This document shows, piece after piece, positions 7,664 through 17,272 of a DNA stretch of 49,714 nt (within the stretch, counting starts at the first letter, position 1; every line of letters starts with the position of its first letter). The stretch is from the NCBI GenBank assembly GCA_013388635.1, contig JACAEX010000101.1, positions 1 to 49,714 on the forward strand. Direction: 5' to 3'. The notes beneath the pieces are model-generated. The model searched no databases. It had not been told where the DNA came from and saw only the letters and a program-made list of their open reading frames with translations. This stretch comes from Syntrophaceae bacterium (GTDB taxonomy: Bacteria; Desulfobacterota; BSN033; UBA1163). Both the position numbers and the translations under genes were made by a program.

Positions 7664-10600
7664 TTATTCTTTTCCTATCTTTTTCTTTCCAAAGAGATTG
7701 CTCATCTTTCTCTGAAGATCGTCGAGGAGGGTGTAGGCCACTGGAATAACGAAGAGGGTGAGAAGCGTCGAGGCGAACATGCCACCGAATGTGGCTCGCC
7801 CCATCCCTGCCCTGGCCTCTCCACCTGCACTGTATCCCAAGGCTACAGGAAGGACACCGAGAATAGTGGTGACAGCGGTCATCAAGATGGGTCGAAGCCT
7901 CACCGGAGAGGCCTGGAGCACGGCCTCATTTCTCGCCATCCCCTTCTCTCTCAATGTATTGGTATAATCGACCAGAAGAATGGAGTTCTTGACGACCAGT
8001 GCAGTCAGCGTAATCATGCCGATCATGCTCATAATGGAAATGGTATCCCGGGTGAGATAGATCGCACCAAACGCCCCCACCGTGCTCAAAGGCAGAGCAA
8101 GCATGACTGTAAGGGGATGGAGGAAGCTGTTGAACTGCATGGCCAGAACCATGTAGATGATGATGATCGCCTGAATCAGGGCCATGATCAAGTACTGAAA
8201 GGCTTCTTTGAAGGCCTCTGCCTGGCCTCCAAAGCTGTGGGAATAACCCGAGGGGAGATATTTCTGGGCCAGGGCCTCGACCTCTGCAATCGCTTCTCCC
8301 AGGACTTTGCCGCCAGCCGTGTCCGCATAGATCGTGGCGCTCCTCTGGCGGTCCTTCCGATTGACCAGATTGGGTCCGATCCCTTCCTCGATCCTGACCA
8401 CCTGGGCCAATTTAATCAACCCACCTTTGGGCGTCCGGATGGCAATCTGGGAGATATCCTCCGGATTCATGCGTTGATCCCTGATCAGACGGATCCTGAC
8501 GTCGTAACGCTTGGCTCGCTCGATATCTTTAAACTTTGAGACCTCCTGGCCTCCAACGAGCTGCTGGACCGCTGAGGAGATCTCCCGCACATCCACGCCA
8601 ACATCCGCAGCCTTATTTCGATCGACGAGGACCCTCACTTCAGGCTTGGTCAGCTCAAGGTCAGAACTGACATCGACCATCCCCGGACTCTTCGCCATCT
8701 CCCCCACGATCTGATTGGAGATCTTCTCCAGCTTATCCATCTCAGGACCCTTGATATCGAACTGGAGCGGTGCCCCTCTCCTCCCTCCAGTCGCAACCGG
8801 AGAGAGATCCTCGACATAGGCCTTGATCCCCGGGATACCCCTCAACTGTCTGCGCATATCAGCCATGATCTGGTGCTGGGTCCGCTTCCGCAGCTTTCGA
8901 TCCTTCAGTGTCACCACGGCAATACCCTTGTTCACCTCCTGCCGGGCACCGATCCCGATGGCGACAAAGAGCCGGTCGGCCTCAGGCATGGCCAGAATCA
9001 TCTCTTCGACCTTCCTCAATTTTTCATCCGTATAATGAAGCGTTGATCCGGTTGGGGCCTCCAATCGGATGATAAATCGCCCCTCATCCGATTTTGGCAC
9101 GAACTCCCTCTTCAGGTTCGCCAGGATGGCGATGCTTAAAAAGAACATCCCAATGGCGATCAAGACGACCAACCAGCGATGTCCCAGGCAGAAGGCAAGC
9201 GCCTTTCTGTATCGGCCTTCGAGCCTCTCATAGGATCGATCGAAGAACCGGTGAACCCTGCCGTGCTTCGACTCGAGCCTCAAAAACTTTGAACAGAGCA
9301 TCGGGATCAGAACCAGGGCGACCACCAGGGAGGCGATGACCGAAGCAGCAACCGTCACCCCAAACTGGAAGAAGAATCGACCGATCATCCCTCCCATAAA
9401 GGCCACGGGCAGGAAGACGGCAACGATCGAGAACGTGGCCGCCATAGCGGCAAAGGCAATCTCCGAAGCCCCTTCCCTTGCGGCAGTGACCGGCTCCGCA
9501 CCTTCCTCCATATGCCGGTAGATATTCTCAAGGACAATGATCGCATCGTCACAGACCACGCCCACCATCATTGAAAGGGCGAGCATGGTCATATAGTTCA
9601 TGGTGAAACCCATGAAATGCATGATGCCGAAACTGGTGATGAGAGAGGTCGGGATGGAAACCGCGGTGATGATCGTGCTCCGAACGCTGAGCAGGAAGAT
9701 GAACATGATGACCGCAGCCAGCAGCCCTCCGATGAAGACATCTTCGGTAACGCCGCCGATGGCCTTCTCAATAAAGGTCGACATATCGTTGGAGATATGA
9801 ACCTCCACTCCAGGAGGGAGGGTCTTTCTGATCTCCGAGAGCTTTGCTCTCACCGCCCTCGCCACCTCCACCACATTGGCCCCGGACCGGGGGATGACCC
9901 CCATTCCAACCGCAGGGGTTCGGTTATGCCGGGCGATCGTTCGAACAGGCTCTGTTCCATCTTCTGCCCATCCCACATCCTTCAAACGAACCGGGGCCCC
10001 GTTCTGGTAGGTGATGATCAGATCGTTAAACTCCTTTATATCTCTGAGCTCACCCAGATTTCGGACCGTGAACTCCCGGTCGATGCTTTCGATAATCCCA
10101 CCAGGCAATTCGACATTCTTGGCGAGCAGGGCCCTCGAAATATCGGTCGAGGCCAGCCGGTGAGCCTCCAGCTTCTTCCTGTCAAGCCATAACCGGATCT
10201 CCCTCTTGGCATAGCCGCCCAGCATCACATTCCCCACGCCTTTGATCGACTCGATCTGGGGCCTCAGCACCTCATCCGCCAGCATTCCCAGCTTCTGATA
10301 GGGCTGGTTACCGGTTACCGAAAGCCAGAGGACAGGTCTCGCATTGATATCGAGTTTGTCAATGATCGGTGGGTCGATATCCGTGGGCAATTTCTTCTTG
10401 GCCACATCGACCTTGGCCCTGACATCCTGGACCGCCGAGTCAATATCCCGATAGAGTTCAAACTCCACGGTGATCTGGGAAAAGCCGTAGCCACTGGTGG
10501 AGGTGATGTGTTTCACCCCTTCGATCGTATTGACCTGCTCTTCAATGGCATCGGTGACATCGGTATCCATCACCTCAGGCGCAGCTCCAAAGAGTGTGGT

Positions 10601-10744
10601 GGTGATGGTCACCATCGGAAAATCGACCTGCGGGTATAGATCGATCCCCACACGCTGAAAGCCCAGGATCCCGAAGAAGACGAGGGCCAGCGTGATCGTC
10701 GTTGCAACGACTGGCCGTTTCACAGACATATCGGAAAGGAACAT
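7664..10744 (-). CDS. RND multidrug efflux permease (HAE-1/AcrB type)
   Basis: A 1026-residue inner-membrane proton-driven transporter, the usual length for the hydrophobe/amphiphile efflux family. It starts with SVKRPVVA and the first membrane helix, then a large periplasmic loop with IDLYPQVDFP and VQDVRAKVD. The block of helices carries the paired acidic residues used in proton relay (MVGVVCDDAI), and a second periplasmic loop and the final helix bundle (SILLVDYTN, RLRPILMTA) follow. It is the last gene of a tetR-tolC-adaptor-pump operon on the minus strand, 37 bases behind the adaptor. The exported substrate cannot be told from sequence. Confidence 0.94.
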   Translation of the reverse strand: MFLSDMSVKRPVVATTITLALVFFGILGFQRVGIDLYPQVDFPMVTITTTLFGAAPEVMDTDVTDAIEEQVNTIEGVKHITSTSGYGFSQITVEFELYRDIDSAVQDVRAKVDVAKKKLPTDIDPPIIDKLDINARPVLWLSVTGNQPYQKLGMLADEVLRPQIESIKGVGNVMLGGYAKREIRLWLDRKKLEAHRLASTDISRALLAKNVELPGGIIESIDREFTVRNLGELRDIKEFNDLIITYQNGAPVRLKDVGWAEDGTEPVRTIARHNRTPAVGMGVIPRSGANVVEVARAVRAKLSEIRKTLPPGVEVHISNDMSTFIEKAIGGVTEDVFIGGLLAAVIMFIFLLSVRSTIITAVSIPTSLITSFGIMHFMGFTMNYMTMLALSMMVGVVCDDAIIVLENIYRHMEEGAEPVTAAREGASEIAFAAMAATFSIVAVFLPVAFMGGMIGRFFFQFGVTVAASVIASLVVALVLIPMLCSKFLRLESKHGRVHRFFDRSYERLEGRYRKALAFCLGHRWLVVLIAIGMFFLSIAILANLKREFVPKSDEGRFIIRLEAPTGSTLHYTDEKLRKVEEMILAMPEADRLFVAIGIGARQEVNKGIAVVTLKDRKLRKRTQHQIMADMRRQLRGIPGIKAYVEDLSPVATGGRRGAPLQFDIKGPEMDKLEKISNQIVGEMAKSPGMVDVSSDLELTKPEVRVLVDRNKAADVGVDVREISSAVQQLVGGQEVSKFKDIERAKRYDVRIRLIRDQRMNPEDISQIAIRTPKGGLIKLAQVVRIEEGIGPNLVNRKDRQRSATIYADTAGGKVLGEAIAEVEALAQKYLPSGYSHSFGGQAEAFKEAFQYLIMALIQAIIIIYMVLAMQFNSFLHPLTVMLALPLSTVGAFGAIYLTRDTISIMSMIGMITLTALVVKNSILLVDYTNTLREKGMARNEAVLQASPVRLRPILMTAVTTILGVLPVALGYSAGGEARAGMGRATFGGMFASTLLTLFVIPVAYTLLDDLQRKMSNLFGKKKIGKE

Positions 10745-10781
10745 AAATCTCTCCAGGAAATAATCTTTTTACCTTTGGAAT

Positions 10782-11912
10782 TCATTTGGGATTTGGTGCT
10801 TGGACATGGGTGCTGATCCTGACTCTTGTGCCCTCGCTCAGCTGTTCGTGGCCTGTGACCACCACCTGTTCTCCCTTCTCTATCCCCTTGAGGATCTCCA
10901 CCCTGCCATCGAATCGAAGGCCAGTTTCAACCTCCCGGCGGTGAGCCACCCCATCGCGGACCACAAAGCTGAAGAATTTCCCCTCCTGACTGACAAGGGC
11001 AGATTCCGGGATAACGATCGCATTGGGGTTCCCGCCGGTCCGCACGGAGACCTCTGCAAAAAATCCTGGCTTCAGTCGATGGTGAGGATTGGGAACGACC
11101 GCCTTCATTCGTACGTTCCGGGTGGAGGGGTCGGCCGTGGGGCTGATGAATTGGATCGTGGCACTGAACCTCTCTTCAGAAAATGCCCTCACAGAGAAAT
11201 GGACCTTTTCACCTAACCGGATCTTCCCCACCCAGTTCTCCGGCACATAGAACTCAAGATCGAGCGGATCCATCTGGACGATCTTCAATATCTCGTCCTT
11301 TGGTGCAACATTGACATGCTCGCCCAGAGAAGCAATTTTTAGATTGATGATCCCATCAATCGGAGAGAAGATCTGGCGATCTGAAAGATTCTGCCTGGCC
11401 TGATTCAGCTCTGTCCTGGCCAGGGCCAATCTCGCCTCGTCCAGCGCCACCTTCAGGACAAGGTCGTCGTAGGTCTGCTGTGGAATCACTTTCGATTCCA
11501 GAAGCCTCTGGTACCGGGACAGGGTCCTGCGATCGGTCTCCAGCGATGCCTCTGCTTCCTTCACCTTGGCCTCTGCCCTCTCGACCTCGAGCCTGGCATC
11601 GATATCATCCAGTTGAACCAGGACCTGCCCCTTTCTGACGCGATCGCCCTCTTTGACAAGGATCTTTTCGATGATCCCTGCCTTCTTGGGGCTGATGGTC
11701 ACCTCCTCAGGACTCTTGAGGCTTCCCACGGCAGAAAGGGTGTAGGAGATCGGTTGCGAAACCACCTCCACCGCATCGACCAACCTCTCCTCTGAAACCG
11801 AGGCCTGAGATTTCGAGGGGGTGTTGACGCTCGCGGACTCTTTCGAACCGCATCCTTCTGCCAATGGAAAAGTGATAAGCAAACAGAATGTCAGGTATTT
11901 CATCAATTTCAT
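10782..11912 (-). CDS. Periplasmic adaptor (membrane fusion protein) of the RND pump
   Basis: A 376-residue adaptor that bridges the inner-membrane pump and the TolC-like channel. An N-terminal signal ends with LAEGC; a lipidated cysteine at this site is plausible, though the lipobox is not canonical. The order is the split lipoyl domain (VKEGDRVRKGQVLVQLDD), a helical hairpin (about residues 105-170), the second lipoyl half (PIDGIINLKIASLGEHV), and the beta-barrel and membrane-proximal domains (HHRLKPGFFAEV, GLRFDGRVEILKGI). It is flanked by the tolC-like and pump genes in one operon. Confidence 0.92.
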   Translation of the reverse strand: MKLMKYLTFCLLITFPLAEGCGSKESASVNTPSKSQASVSEERLVDAVEVVSQPISYTLSAVGSLKSPEEVTISPKKAGIIEKILVKEGDRVRKGQVLVQLDDIDARLEVERAEAKVKEAEASLETDRRTLSRYQRLLESKVIPQQTYDDLVLKVALDEARLALARTELNQARQNLSDRQIFSPIDGIINLKIASLGEHVNVAPKDEILKIVQMDPLDLEFYVPENWVGKIRLGEKVHFSVRAFSEERFSATIQFISPTADPSTRNVRMKAVVPNPHHRLKPGFFAEVSVRTGGNPNAIVIPESALVSQEGKFFSFVVRDGVAHRREVETGLRFDGRVEILKGIEKGEQVVVTGHEQLSEGTRVRISTHVQAPNPK

Positions 11913-11964
11913 TATTCACTCCTTTACGCTATGCGCAGAGCGCTAAGCGCAAAGCGTTTCTATT

Positions 11965-13272
11965 TCACGGATACATCCTTCCCATGGCTCGTTCCAATCG
12001 GGCCCTGGCAATATTGAAATCGCTCAAGGCGCCATAGTAATTCACCCTCGCCTGAGCCAGCAGGGTGACGGCATCCAGGACATCGGTCGCGGTCGCCACC
12101 TGGTATTTGTACCGCTCTTCGTTCATCCTCAGATTCTCCTCTGCCTGCTCAATCGCCTTTTGTGCCACTTCGATATTCTTTTCCGCCTGGATCATATTCA
12201 AATAGTCCTGCTTCACCTCTAAGACGATCTCATCGATCAACTGTCTCTTCGTATCCTCGGCCTGGGTCACCTTGACCTTGCTCTCCCCCACTTTATAGGC
12301 TGTCTTTCCCCATTCCCATAGGGTGAGCGTGGCCAGGGCCTGGACCGTCCACCTTTCGCTTCGGTAATCGCCCATCAGCCCGGGCTCTTCGGAAAGACGG
12401 TTATAGCCGCCGGTAAGACTGACCGTCGGAAAGTATCCGCTTCTCGCAATATTGACGCTCTCCTTTGCCTGGCCAATACTGAGATCGGCTGCCTGAATTT
12501 CCGGTCTCTTCTGCAATGCCTCCTCCATGCACTCTTCGAGGCGAAGGCCGAAAGGCTTATACTCGAGGATATCGGCCACGCTCAAGGGAGCGTTGATCTC
12601 TCTTCTGAGCAAGGTGTTGAACGATGACTTGGCCAGAGCCAGTCCGTTTTCAGCCCTGATCAGATCCTGCCTTGCCTGGGCCAGTCGTACCTCAGCCTGA
12701 AGGACATCGTTTTTTGGAACGATCCCCACTTCGAAGAAGGCCTTGGTCACTTCGAGCTGGGCCTTAAACTGTTTGACCGTCTGCGCGGCCACCTCCACCA
12801 GTTTCTGGGAGTTCAGGATATTGAAGTAGCCCTCTCTCACTGCGAGAACGATATCTCTCCTCACCACCTCTACATTGGTCTTCGACAGATCGACGCCCAG
12901 CTTTTCGAGGCGATAATTGCTTGTGATCAATCCTCCGGCAAAGAGGGACTGTTGAACAGAGGTATTGAGATTGTGGACATCCCGGCTCAGCCCACCGATG
13001 TCGCTTCCGAAGAATCCGATAGTAGTCGGTTTATTGTACCGGGTATAGCTATACTGTCCGGTCCACTTCGGAAAGAAATCGGCCCTTGCCGCCTTCCGCC
13101 TGAATTCGGAACCGAGAATGCCCTCTGTGGCAGAATGGAGCTTGAGGCTTCGCTCCAGGGCGATCTTGACGCTCTCTTCGAGGGTGAAGAAGTCTTTGGT
13201 CTCTTGGGCTGATCCCGATCCAGCGAAGAGAAGAATCGACAGGATAAGCCCGATCGTCCATCCTATTCTCAT
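11965..13272 (-). CDS. tolC: TolC-family outer membrane efflux protein
   Basis: A 435-residue outer-membrane channel of the OEP/TolC family. The N-terminal signal peptide is about 22 residues, cut near GSAQE. Two OEP repeats follow, each with a long coiled-coil pair (about residues 35-215 and 240-430). The first repeat opens with FTLEESVKIALERS, as is usual for the family. It is the first structural gene of the efflux operon and begins four bases behind the stop of the tetR-type regulator, implying co-transcription with it. Confidence 0.92.
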   Translation of the reverse strand: MRIGWTIGLILSILLFAGSGSAQETKDFFTLEESVKIALERSLKLHSATEGILGSEFRRKAARADFFPKWTGQYSYTRYNKPTTIGFFGSDIGGLSRDVHNLNTSVQQSLFAGGLITSNYRLEKLGVDLSKTNVEVVRRDIVLAVREGYFNILNSQKLVEVAAQTVKQFKAQLEVTKAFFEVGIVPKNDVLQAEVRLAQARQDLIRAENGLALAKSSFNTLLRREINAPLSVADILEYKPFGLRLEECMEEALQKRPEIQAADLSIGQAKESVNIARSGYFPTVSLTGGYNRLSEEPGLMGDYRSERWTVQALATLTLWEWGKTAYKVGESKVKVTQAEDTKRQLIDEIVLEVKQDYLNMIQAEKNIEVAQKAIEQAEENLRMNEERYKYQVATATDVLDAVTLLAQARVNYYGALSDFNIARARLERAMGRMYP

Positions 13273-13276
13273 TGAT

Positions 13277-13909
13277 CTACCTCCTCCTTTCCATCCGTTC
13301 TGCTCCCCTTAAGAAGATCTTTAAAACGGTATCCGTTTTTGAAACGAGTGGGTAGGGCCTGGGACTGATCAACCACTCGAAGACAAAGGAGTTGACCATA
13401 CCGACCAGCGCATGGGCAAGATCCACAGGGTCCAGGGCCTCTAACTCCCCTTCCCCGATCCCCTGCTTCATCACCAGTGATAACGCCTCGATATAGCTGA
13501 CCATCTTTTCGTGAATTCCCTTGCCCAGGTCGTCCTTGACCGTCCATTCGAAGCGGCTTCTCTCCGAGATATAGATCCTGAAGAAGTCTCGATTCTGCTC
13601 GATAAATTCGAACTGAAGCCGGAGGACATTCTTAATCCTTTCCAAAGGAGAGTTCTTTTTGTCAAGCTCGGCCTTGACCAGCCGGTTGATCTCCTCCACC
13701 TTCTCATCGATCAGGGAAAAATAAAGATCCTCCTTTGATTTGAAGTATTTATACAAAGTCCCTGTGCCAAACTCTGCCTCGCGGGCGATCTCACTCATGG
13801 TCGTCGGGAAGAATCCCTTTGCGGCAAACACCCTCTCGGCTGCTGAAAGGATCTCTCTCCGCCGGGCCAAAAATTCCCTCTCCTTTCGCTTCATCCCTGC
13901 CGTCTCCAT
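13277..13909 (-). CDS. TetR/AcrR-family transcriptional regulator
   Basis: A 210-residue repressor-type protein. The N-terminal helix-turn-helix shows the TetR pattern: ILSAAERVFAAKGF, TTMSEIAREAEFG and TGTLYKYFKSKEDL (about residues 15-65). A ligand-binding helical domain follows. I chose ATG 13909 because AAGGGGG lies just before it; a TTG at 13933 would place the start before that site. It heads the efflux operon, whose promoter region contains three TTCAT/ATGAA half-sites, so autoregulation and control of efflux are likely but inferred. Confidence 0.9.
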   Translation of the reverse strand: METAGMKRKEREFLARRREILSAAERVFAAKGFFPTTMSEIAREAEFGTGTLYKYFKSKEDLYFSLIDEKVEEINRLVKAELDKKNSPLERIKNVLRLQFEFIEQNRDFFRIYISERSRFEWTVKDDLGKGIHEKMVSYIEALSLVMKQGIGEGELEALDPVDLAHALVGMVNSFVFEWLISPRPYPLVSKTDTVLKIFLRGAERMERRR

Positions 13910-13955
13910 AAATCCCCCTTTTCTTCTAAGCAAGGAACGTTCGAGTGAGAATGTT

Positions 13956-13984
13956 AATTCATTTTATGAACGATAATTCATTTT
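13956..13984. promoter_or_regulatory. Candidate TetR operator
   Basis: Three alternating half-sites: TTCAT (13958-13962), ATGAA (13966-13970) and TTCAT (13977-13981). The repeat AATTCATTTT occurs twice, 19 bases apart. They lie just downstream of the predicted -10 box of the tetR-efflux operon, where a repressor would block transcription. A perfect palindrome GAACGTTC lies further on, at 13935-13942. Confidence 0.55.
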
Positions 13985-14010
13985 CTAAAACAAAAAAAAT
14001 GGGTTGTCAA
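13982..14010 (-). promoter_or_regulatory. Promoter of the tetR-efflux operon
   Basis: TTGACA (14005-14010, minus strand), a 17-base spacer and TAGAAA (13982-13987). The -35 box overlaps the end of the upstream DUF488 gene. Confidence 0.6.
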
Positions 14011-14447
14011 CCCAATCCTTCTCTATCCGGGATCCAGACCCTTCCCCTTTCAATAATGTGGATGACCTTCCATCCCCTCTGCATCAGTTTCGCCGCGACC
14101 CAACGCCGATGACATCTCCACGGAAATTTTTCAGCGCAGAAGAAGGCGCTCCTCTTCTCCCTTCCCACCTCCTCCAGTCGTTTCAGCCCAATTCGGAAAG
14201 ACTCGCTTTCCATATAGGCGAGATACCCTCCCTTCCGAAAGCCTCCTAACTCCTTCCCCAGATAGAAGTACTGGATACCTTCGGATTCAAGTCTCCTCTG
14301 GAGATATTCCTTCTTGAAATGCGGGAATCGACTGGTTGGAAAACTCCGGATATCCACTCCGGCTTGGATCTCGTGCTCTTTTAGAAGGGCCAGAAACTCG
14401 TCGAAGGATCGGCCGCTGGTTCCCAGGGTATAGATCATGGACCCCAT
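14007..14447 (-). CDS. DUF488 family protein
   Basis: A 146-residue DUF488 protein, a small cytoplasmic family of unknown function. Family marks are the opening IYTLGTSGRSFDEF, the segment DIRSFPTSRFPHF, the LGKELGG stretch, and the conserved cysteine/histidine motif CAEKFPWRCHRRW near residue 105. It follows the PhoU-like gene by one base, so the two are co-transcribed. The start may be the second methionine (MIYTLG). No reaction can be assigned. Confidence 0.85.
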   Translation of the reverse strand: MGSMIYTLGTSGRSFDEFLALLKEHEIQAGVDIRSFPTSRFPHFKKEYLQRRLESEGIQYFYLGKELGGFRKGGYLAYMESESFRIGLKRLEEVGREKRSAFFCAEKFPWRCHRRWVAAKLMQRGWKVIHIIERGRVWIPDREGLG

Positions 14448-14448
14448 C

Positions 14449-15063
14449 TCAAGGGCTGGACGAAAGGCTGAGGATCTTGGCGCTCACCTCCAGGGCATGG
14501 CCAATGATCCCCCTCAGGCACTCCAGGATCCCCAAATAGATCGGTCCTGATTTGGGCACACAAACCCCCTGGATCAACCGTTCTTCATGCGCTTCAGCAT
14601 ATCGACTGATCATCCTGAATGCGGACCTTCCCTTCTCCTCGATCCTCTGGGCAAGGAGTTTGTCCTGGGTGAGGAAGAGGCCCAGGAGGTTTTCCAAAAT
14701 TTCCATCACCTCGTGGAAGAGATCGTACACCTCCTTGACCCCTCGTTCGCTGAAGAGGATATGGTTCTCGGCCTTGCTTTTCAGCCGATCCACAATCCCT
14801 TCGATATTGAAAGTCATTCGATCGAAGCACGAGGCAATGGAGAGGTAGGGTTTTGCCCACTCTCTCCCTTCTTCGCTTGAGGAACTCTTTGAGATCAGGA
14901 AGCCTGTCAATTCAGTGGAATATTTTCGAACCGTATTCATCGCCTCTTCCACCTCTCTGAAGGACTCCATCGTGGGTCTCCGGAAGCCCTCGAAGACCAT
15001 CTCGATCATCTCGCTCACACTCCTGCAAACCTGCGTCATCTTCTCACCCGCCTGCTTATCCAT
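14449..15063 (-). CDS. PhoU-like helical protein
   Basis: A 204-residue, almost wholly helical cytoplasmic protein. The repeated pattern of about 90 residues and segments such as MESFREVEEAMNTV and GIVDRLKSKAENH resemble PhoU-type proteins, which sense or signal in phosphate uptake. There is no pst or pho gene next to it, so a phosphate role is unsupported here. It sits between DUF72 and DUF488 genes in a close-packed minus-strand run. Confidence 0.6.
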   Translation of the reverse strand: MDKQAGEKMTQVCRSVSEMIEMVFEGFRRPTMESFREVEEAMNTVRKYSTELTGFLISKSSSSEEGREWAKPYLSIASCFDRMTFNIEGIVDRLKSKAENHILFSERGVKEVYDLFHEVMEILENLLGLFLTQDKLLAQRIEEKGRSAFRMISRYAEAHEERLIQGVCVPKSGPIYLGILECLRGIIGHALEVSAKILSLSSSP

Positions 15064-15096
15064 CCCTCTCCTCCTGGCTCATGGCCAATTCTCCAT

Positions 15097-15813
15097 CTAA
15101 CCCTCTTGCTCCAGCAACTCTTTTAAACGACGGCCGTCTTCGTACATATGGACGTGGTTGAACATCAGGTAGGCATTTGGGTACTTCTCTCCTGTCCGGA
15201 TCAACTCCTTCATCTCCTCTTCTGAGTAGCGATACCGGTAGCCCGTTCTCCCGTGCAGCCGGGCATAAAGCAGGTCGCCTCGAACGGAAGTTCCTCCGAA
15301 AGGGTCAAGGCAGGGGATGATGCCCAGGCTGGTGCAAATCTTCTCCACTTCTGGTCTCTCCCATTGCCCCCTCGGTTCCCAGATGTAGGTGAAAGGAAGG
15401 TTCCCAATTCTTTTAAAGAACTGCTTGAGATTTCTGATATGCTCCTCTGAAGGATAAAAACTCGCAGGAGATTGGAACAGAATCTTCTTTGCACTGAGGG
15501 CCGTGGCGAATTCCGCGGTCCTGGCCCATGCAGCCTCAACCTCCTCTGTCCCTTTGAAAAAACCATAATCCTTTCTCTTCTTCTCCGGGATCTCCGTCCC
15601 CAACCTTCTGTAAGTTGGGCTGGAAGGCTCGTGGGTGATCAGCTGCCAGGCCTTCATCGTAAATTCGAAATCCGGAGGGGCCTCCTCGCGCCATGCCCTC
15701 GCTGTAGAGATCCGGGGAAGCTTGTAAAAGGTCTGCTGGACCTCGACAACCCGAAAGGTCTGATAGTAAATCTCCCTCCTGACTGGAAACCCGCAACAAC
15801 CCACCTTGATCAT
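15097..15813 (-). CDS. DUF72 (YecE-type) protein
   Basis: A 238-residue DUF72 protein with a predicted TIM-barrel fold and no settled function. It opens with IKVGCCGFP in place of the common GTSGW-type start, has EVQQTFYKLP (the conserved E-x-N/Q-x-T/S-F segment) and WEPRGQWERPEV, and ends with a YLMFNHVHMYEDGRRLKEL segment, the usual F-N-N/H region. It is downstream of an endonuclease Q gene. Confidence 0.85.
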   Translation of the reverse strand: MIKVGCCGFPVRREIYYQTFRVVEVQQTFYKLPRISTARAWREEAPPDFEFTMKAWQLITHEPSSPTYRRLGTEIPEKKRKDYGFFKGTEEVEAAWARTAEFATALSAKKILFQSPASFYPSEEHIRNLKQFFKRIGNLPFTYIWEPRGQWERPEVEKICTSLGIIPCLDPFGGTSVRGDLLYARLHGRTGYRYRYSEEEMKELIRTGEKYPNAYLMFNHVHMYEDGRRLKELLEQEG

Positions 15814-15869
15814 ATGAAAAGCCCGGGTTGAGGTCTTTAGTTTTCGAAATTCTTAACCTTAATCTCAAC

Positions 15870-17120
15870 CTAAAATAGTTTTAGCTGCTCCTTTGCCTTC
15901 TCCTCTTCCTTTCTCTCTGGAAATAGGGAGATCTTTCCATAGACGCCGTCATGGCCGGGGATAATGGAGACCTTTCCCTGTCTCATCCGGACGATCCCTT
16001 CCAAAATCTTCGGAGGGACAAAGGAGGCCAGCTCATCCGGGGTTGCCTCGAGAAGAATCCGAAATTCCGATCCTCCCCTCTCCGTCAACCTCTCGTACTC
16101 TGCCTCCACCGCCTTCGTCCCAACCCGGTAGCCCATCCCCTCTGCGATCACCTCCTCCAGAGGGATCAGATGAATCGAAGGGATGGCATTCTTTGGAATA
16201 AAACCCTCGGGCCGGTCGGAAAGCTCTTCAACGCGGTGCATCACCCCGACGGTCAGTTTCTTATGACAGGTCGGACAGAGATAAGAGCTGGCCTTCGTCT
16301 GAGAAGGAGAAAAGATGACGCCGCATTGCCGGTGGCCGTCGTAGTGATACTTTCCTTCCTCGGGAAAGAATTCGATGGTGAAGAGAAGTCTCTTCCGATC
16401 CTTGGTCTGAAGGGTCTGAACGATCTCTCTATAATCCAATTCACAATCGAAGGCATTGGCCTCCCTTCCCAACCGGTTGGGCGAATGGGCATCAGAATTG
16501 GAAATCAGTGTGATGGAGTCAAGAGCCGAGAGCCTCCAGTTCATCTCCGGGTCGGAGGAGAGACCTGTCTCAATCGCACGGATGTAGCGCGACATCTCTC
16601 CAAAACACTCTTCGATGGAGTCGAAACCCGAATTGGCACCGAAGATCGAGAACCAGGGCGTCCAGGCATGCGCCGGGATGACCATACAATCCGTTGAGAT
16701 ATCCAGGATCATCTTTACCAGCTCTTTCGCACTAAAACTAAAAATGGGCCTCCCATCCGAGGAGAGCTTCCCCAGGTTCCCCAATCTCGAGGCGATGGCC
16801 TCGGCCACTTCAAAACTCGGGACAAAGATGAGATTATGGATCCGCCTGACCTTCCCATCCTGGGTGTAGATATTGCTCACCTCCGTGGTCAAGATGAATT
16901 TCACCCCCTTCTCACCCTTCTTCAATTCAAATAGCCCATTGCCCATCGGCACCAATTTCGATCTCAACTCCGCAAAATAGGTGGGATGGGTGAAGTCTCC
17001 CGTGCCGAGAAGGGAGATCCCTTTTCTCTTTGCCCACCGGGCGAGGCTCTCCACCTCCATATCCTTACTGGTCGCCCGACTGAACTTTGAATGGAGATGA
17101 AAATCAGCAATAAACCGCAT
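15870..17120 (-). CDS. Endonuclease Q (PHP domain, deaminated-DNA repair)
   Basis: A 416-residue protein matching the EndoQ family, which nicks DNA 5' to hypoxanthine, uracil or similar lesions. The PHP domain begins with ADFHLHSKFSR (His8 and His10 metal ligands) and continues with GTGDFTHP, VIPAHAWTP and ISNSDAHSPNRLGREAN. A zinc site with cysteines in RQCGVIF and YLCPTCHKK follows at about residues 262-285. The helical C-terminus ends in a basic/acidic tail with KEQLKLF, which resembles a PCNA/beta-clamp binding peptide (QLxLF). EndoQ is best known in archaea and a few bacteria, so its presence is notable. Confidence 0.85.
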   Translation of the reverse strand: MRFIADFHLHSKFSRATSKDMEVESLARWAKRKGISLLGTGDFTHPTYFAELRSKLVPMGNGLFELKKGEKGVKFILTTEVSNIYTQDGKVRRIHNLIFVPSFEVAEAIASRLGNLGKLSSDGRPIFSFSAKELVKMILDISTDCMVIPAHAWTPWFSIFGANSGFDSIEECFGEMSRYIRAIETGLSSDPEMNWRLSALDSITLISNSDAHSPNRLGREANAFDCELDYREIVQTLQTKDRKRLLFTIEFFPEEGKYHYDGHRQCGVIFSPSQTKASSYLCPTCHKKLTVGVMHRVEELSDRPEGFIPKNAIPSIHLIPLEEVIAEGMGYRVGTKAVEAEYERLTERGGSEFRILLEATPDELASFVPPKILEGIVRMRQGKVSIIPGHDGVYGKISLFPERKEEEKAKEQLKLF

Positions 17121-17140
17121 ACGCCTGATCCGTCAAATCC

Positions 17141-17239
17141 GAAGCATGAAATCCGAAAGAATTCCAAAATCCTAAATCCAAATGTCCAAAATTTGGCTTG
17201 AATTTTGGTCAGTTAAAATTGGAATCTGTTTCGTGCTTC
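17141..17239. repeat. Long imperfect inverted repeat
   Basis: GAAGCATGAAA (17141-17151) pairs with TTTCGTGCTTC (17229-17239) with one mismatch, and GAATTCCAA pairs with TTGGAATC further in. The AT-rich interior has further partial pairing. It fills the gap between the DUF763 and endoQ genes and resembles a dispersed non-coding repeat more than a terminator. Confidence 0.5.
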
Positions 17240-17272
17240 GATATTCGAACTTCGAATTTGTCTTCGCAAATA

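Noticed and set aside
9617-10192. Plus-strand frame opposite the RND pump
   Set aside because: A shadow of conserved coding; no motif.
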